Source: JBILVQ01 sp044370375
GTDB taxonomy: Bacteria; Bacteroidota; Bacteroidia; UBA4408
Direction: 5' to 3'
Assembly (NCBI GenBank): GCA_044370375.1
Contig: JBILVQ010000149.1
Span: forward strand, 1 to 7,430
DNA: 7,430 bases
The notes beneath the pieces were generated by a model. It saw only the letters and a list, made by a program, of their open reading frames with translations. It was not told the DNA's origin and searched no databases. How positions within the stretch are numbered: position 1 is the first letter of the stretch; every line of letters starts with the position of its first letter. Of the stretch, positions 6,901 through 7,430 are shown in pieces. The position numbers and the translations under genes are program-made.

Positions 6901-7308
6901 GGTAAACACCCAACCTTGAGGAGGAGGGGTTCCTGACAAAAAAACCGGGTTCGATTCAAAAATATATTCTTCAATGGCAGTGTTACCGGCCTGTGGATTG
7001 GCGCAGTTATAGGTTGGTCCCGCTCCGTTGCACTGTGGTGAGATATCCTGAAAGGAAACCTGGCTCATCCCGATATAGGTTACCGTTGGATGATTGTGAA
7101 CATTGATGCCAATGGTTCCTCCGGGAGGCACAACAGGCACCGGTGTCAAACAATCACGATAAATCTTCATTTGGAAAACATAATTTCCTGCTCCCAAACA
7201 ACGCCAAGTAATTTCACCACCCATCAAATGGGTTGCCCGGCTTTCCCTTGTTAGAGAAATAAAACCAAGAAGGCAAAAGAAAAAACGGATGTATTGTTTT
7301 CTAGACAT
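3952..7308 (-). CDS. Large secreted/surface protein with FN3-like modules and T9SS type B sorting domain
   Basis: The 1118-residue protein starts with a signal peptide (hydrophobic 7-19, cleavage likely at A25). The mature N-terminus carries the motif THLMGGEITW (26-35) and YRDC (50-53), which opens a domain I know from many large Bacteroidota surface proteins. That part continues to about residue 310 and includes paired cysteines (C140-C141) and an acidic D209-x-D211-x-D213-S-L-x-Y motif that could bind calcium. A beta-rich part (~330-455) follows, then about six FN3-like modules with marker tryptophans at W480, W572, W668, W755 and W943 and recurring D-x-C-G-N-x-S (723-729, 912-918). The C-terminus (~1028-1118) is a type IX secretion type B domain: IYNRWGEKIFE (1062-1072), WDGKY (1080-1084), DVYVYEV (1092-1098) and final GTVTLVD. 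It is likely exported by T9SS to the surface as an adhesin or matrix protein; the ligand is unknown. The usual NGDGxND after IPNA is missing. Confidence 0.93.
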   Translation of the reverse strand: MSRKQYIRFFFCLLGFISLTRESRATHLMGGEITWRCLGAGNYVFQMKIYRDCLTPVPVVPPGGTIGINVHNHPTVTYIGMSQVSFQDISPQCNGAGPTYNCANPQAGNTAIEEYIFESNPVFLSGTPPPQGWVFTYTSCCRNAAITNLALTFNGPGNPGNGFTLRAIMYPHNALNTNPCYDTSPRFEERPAIVICAGSPFVYNPNAFDADLDSLIYSFANPLDNLFGGFTASNPPAIPWEVGYSLSSPFPSANQNPNNQAITLNPFTGEMAFTSYTMGAFVVVVKVSSYRCGELIAEIFREIQVVILNCPANFSPVVTPPFQNPVSGLFTDFVDTVSAGDVVTFTITGADAGFLPTGFPQSVVIGAEGGQFGANYTDPNNGCAFPPCATLNPAPPVSSQGSVSTTFTWQTGCEHIAYPEGCAVERNTHTFTFLFRDDACPAPNYSVVTATIVIEALDVIEAPDLRCVDVSANGATQLHWLTPPDPEGTFNAFLVYTSSALNGPYTLLDSIFNYNQTNYIHANAGANNGPVYYYLRSRSGCLGRVKSETSDTLASIYTSISGITGTYYDVNWTALSNPLPTTAAINYDVLKGPLPWNLVDQQPGFVYPDSIANCLDSAIFRVELPDASGCVSGSNVARRTFNFNSPPPVPELDSISLASGGPTVYIGWNNTLPNNNLYQYVVLVYNNGSYLAVDTVSVGTTLVNIINPNATTEPVAYALAVLDSCGNISLPGTPHQSIFLSTEVSSCSNEARMNWFPYIGFGNSLSGYRVWVSHNGSPFTVAANVNAVDTSYVYDQLSSGDNYCFYVQAYSSTGASSSSNFICFAANTLNLSDFTYLNYVTVEDDFTIALRGYYDNSADVSSFWIVRLNMINGEKDSLGPYLLDPLNPFIDYIDEFITAQEAYYRYEIILIDNCGNFSDPSNIGQSILLEAKTVPGFYNRLKWTPYLQWPANVEKYRIYHCDDKFGTNRYYIGEVGGDELFFEEDVIDSLPRDGRFCYLVEAVENDGNPYGFKELSRSNIVCVEHFPLIFIPNAWNRKGGFTFEFKPRGVFEPLAVSYRFSIYNRWGEKIFETLEPSKAWDGKYMGSPVKSDVYVYEVFFTTGAGDDYHRVGTVTLVD

Positions 7309-7325
7309 GAGTGCTTAACCCTTTC

Positions 7326-7355
7326 CAAACTTACAAAATATTCTTGAATTCCAAA
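7326..7355 (-). promoter_or_regulatory. Bacteroidota-type promoter (TTTG ... TAnnTTTG) for the T9SS operon
   Basis: On the - strand, TTTG at 7355-7352 and TAAGTTTG at 7333-7326 are separated by 18 bases. This fits the -33/-7 consensus of the primary sigma factor of this phylum. Transcription would start near 7320, leaving a leader of only about a dozen bases before the ATG at 7308. No strong Shine-Dalgarno is needed in this phylum; GGAAAGGG (7325-7318) is the only purine-rich stretch. Confidence 0.7.
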
Positions 7356-7378
7356 TCTTTAGGTCATCAATCCATTCA

Positions 7379-7404
7379 AAAGAGGCAATAAAAAAGACCT
7401 CTTT
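7379..7404. other. Short inverted repeat upstream of the T9SS operon promoter
   Basis: AAAGAGG at 7379-7385 and CCTCTTT at 7398-7404 form a perfect 7-bp inverted repeat around a 12-base A-rich loop. It lies ~25 bases upstream of the -33 element. It could be an operator or the hairpin of a terminator for a gene beyond the right edge, though no T run follows on either strand. Its role cannot be decided here. Confidence 0.3.
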
Positions 7405-7430
7405 ATGACTTGTTGCCCCATCTCAAATAA

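Overview
The window looks like chromosomal DNA from a member of the phylum Bacteroidota. Three things point there: a TPR / DUF4292 lipoprotein / EnvC-like gene order, a very large secreted protein ending in a type B (gliding-motility-associated, CHU_C/TIGR04131-like) type IX secretion C-terminal domain, and a promoter of the TTTG/TAnnTTTG type used by this phylum's primary sigma factor. The genus cannot be told from the sequence alone.

Left part (1-2997, + strand): a tightly packed operon. It starts inside a TPR protein whose beginning lies off the left edge. An envelope lipoprotein of the DUF4292 family follows after 7 bases, apparently from a TTG start. Then comes a periplasmic coiled-coil protein with a C-terminal LytM (M23) domain whose zinc ligands are partly lost, so it is best read as an EnvC-type activator of cell-wall amidases rather than a hydrolase. 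DUF4292 and EnvC overlap by 17 bases. The set points to an outer-membrane lipoprotein / cell-wall remodelling function.

Middle (2998-3538): a non-coding gap between two convergent operons. Its first ~165 bases are AT-rich with nothing convincing. The rest holds an ordered array of six short palindromes (core GCTCC-N3/4-GGAGC followed by GRTAT) in strict A-B-A-B-A-B order, with repeats spaced 49, 46, 49, 49 and 49 bases apart. It is a tandem of three 72-bp dimers, the first and third 70/72 identical. This is the least explained element of the window.

Right part (3539-7430, - strand): a promoter at 7326-7355 drives an 1118-residue surface or secreted protein with a signal peptide, a THLMGGEITW...YRDC N-terminal domain, several FN3-like modules and a T9SS type B sorting domain whose first motif is unusual. 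Only 5 bases after its stop lies a 135-codon gene for an unrecognised, probably exported protein. A weak hairpin after it may end this transcript. I see no complete new defence or mobile system here; the repeat array and the small T9SS-linked gene are the best candidates for something undescribed.
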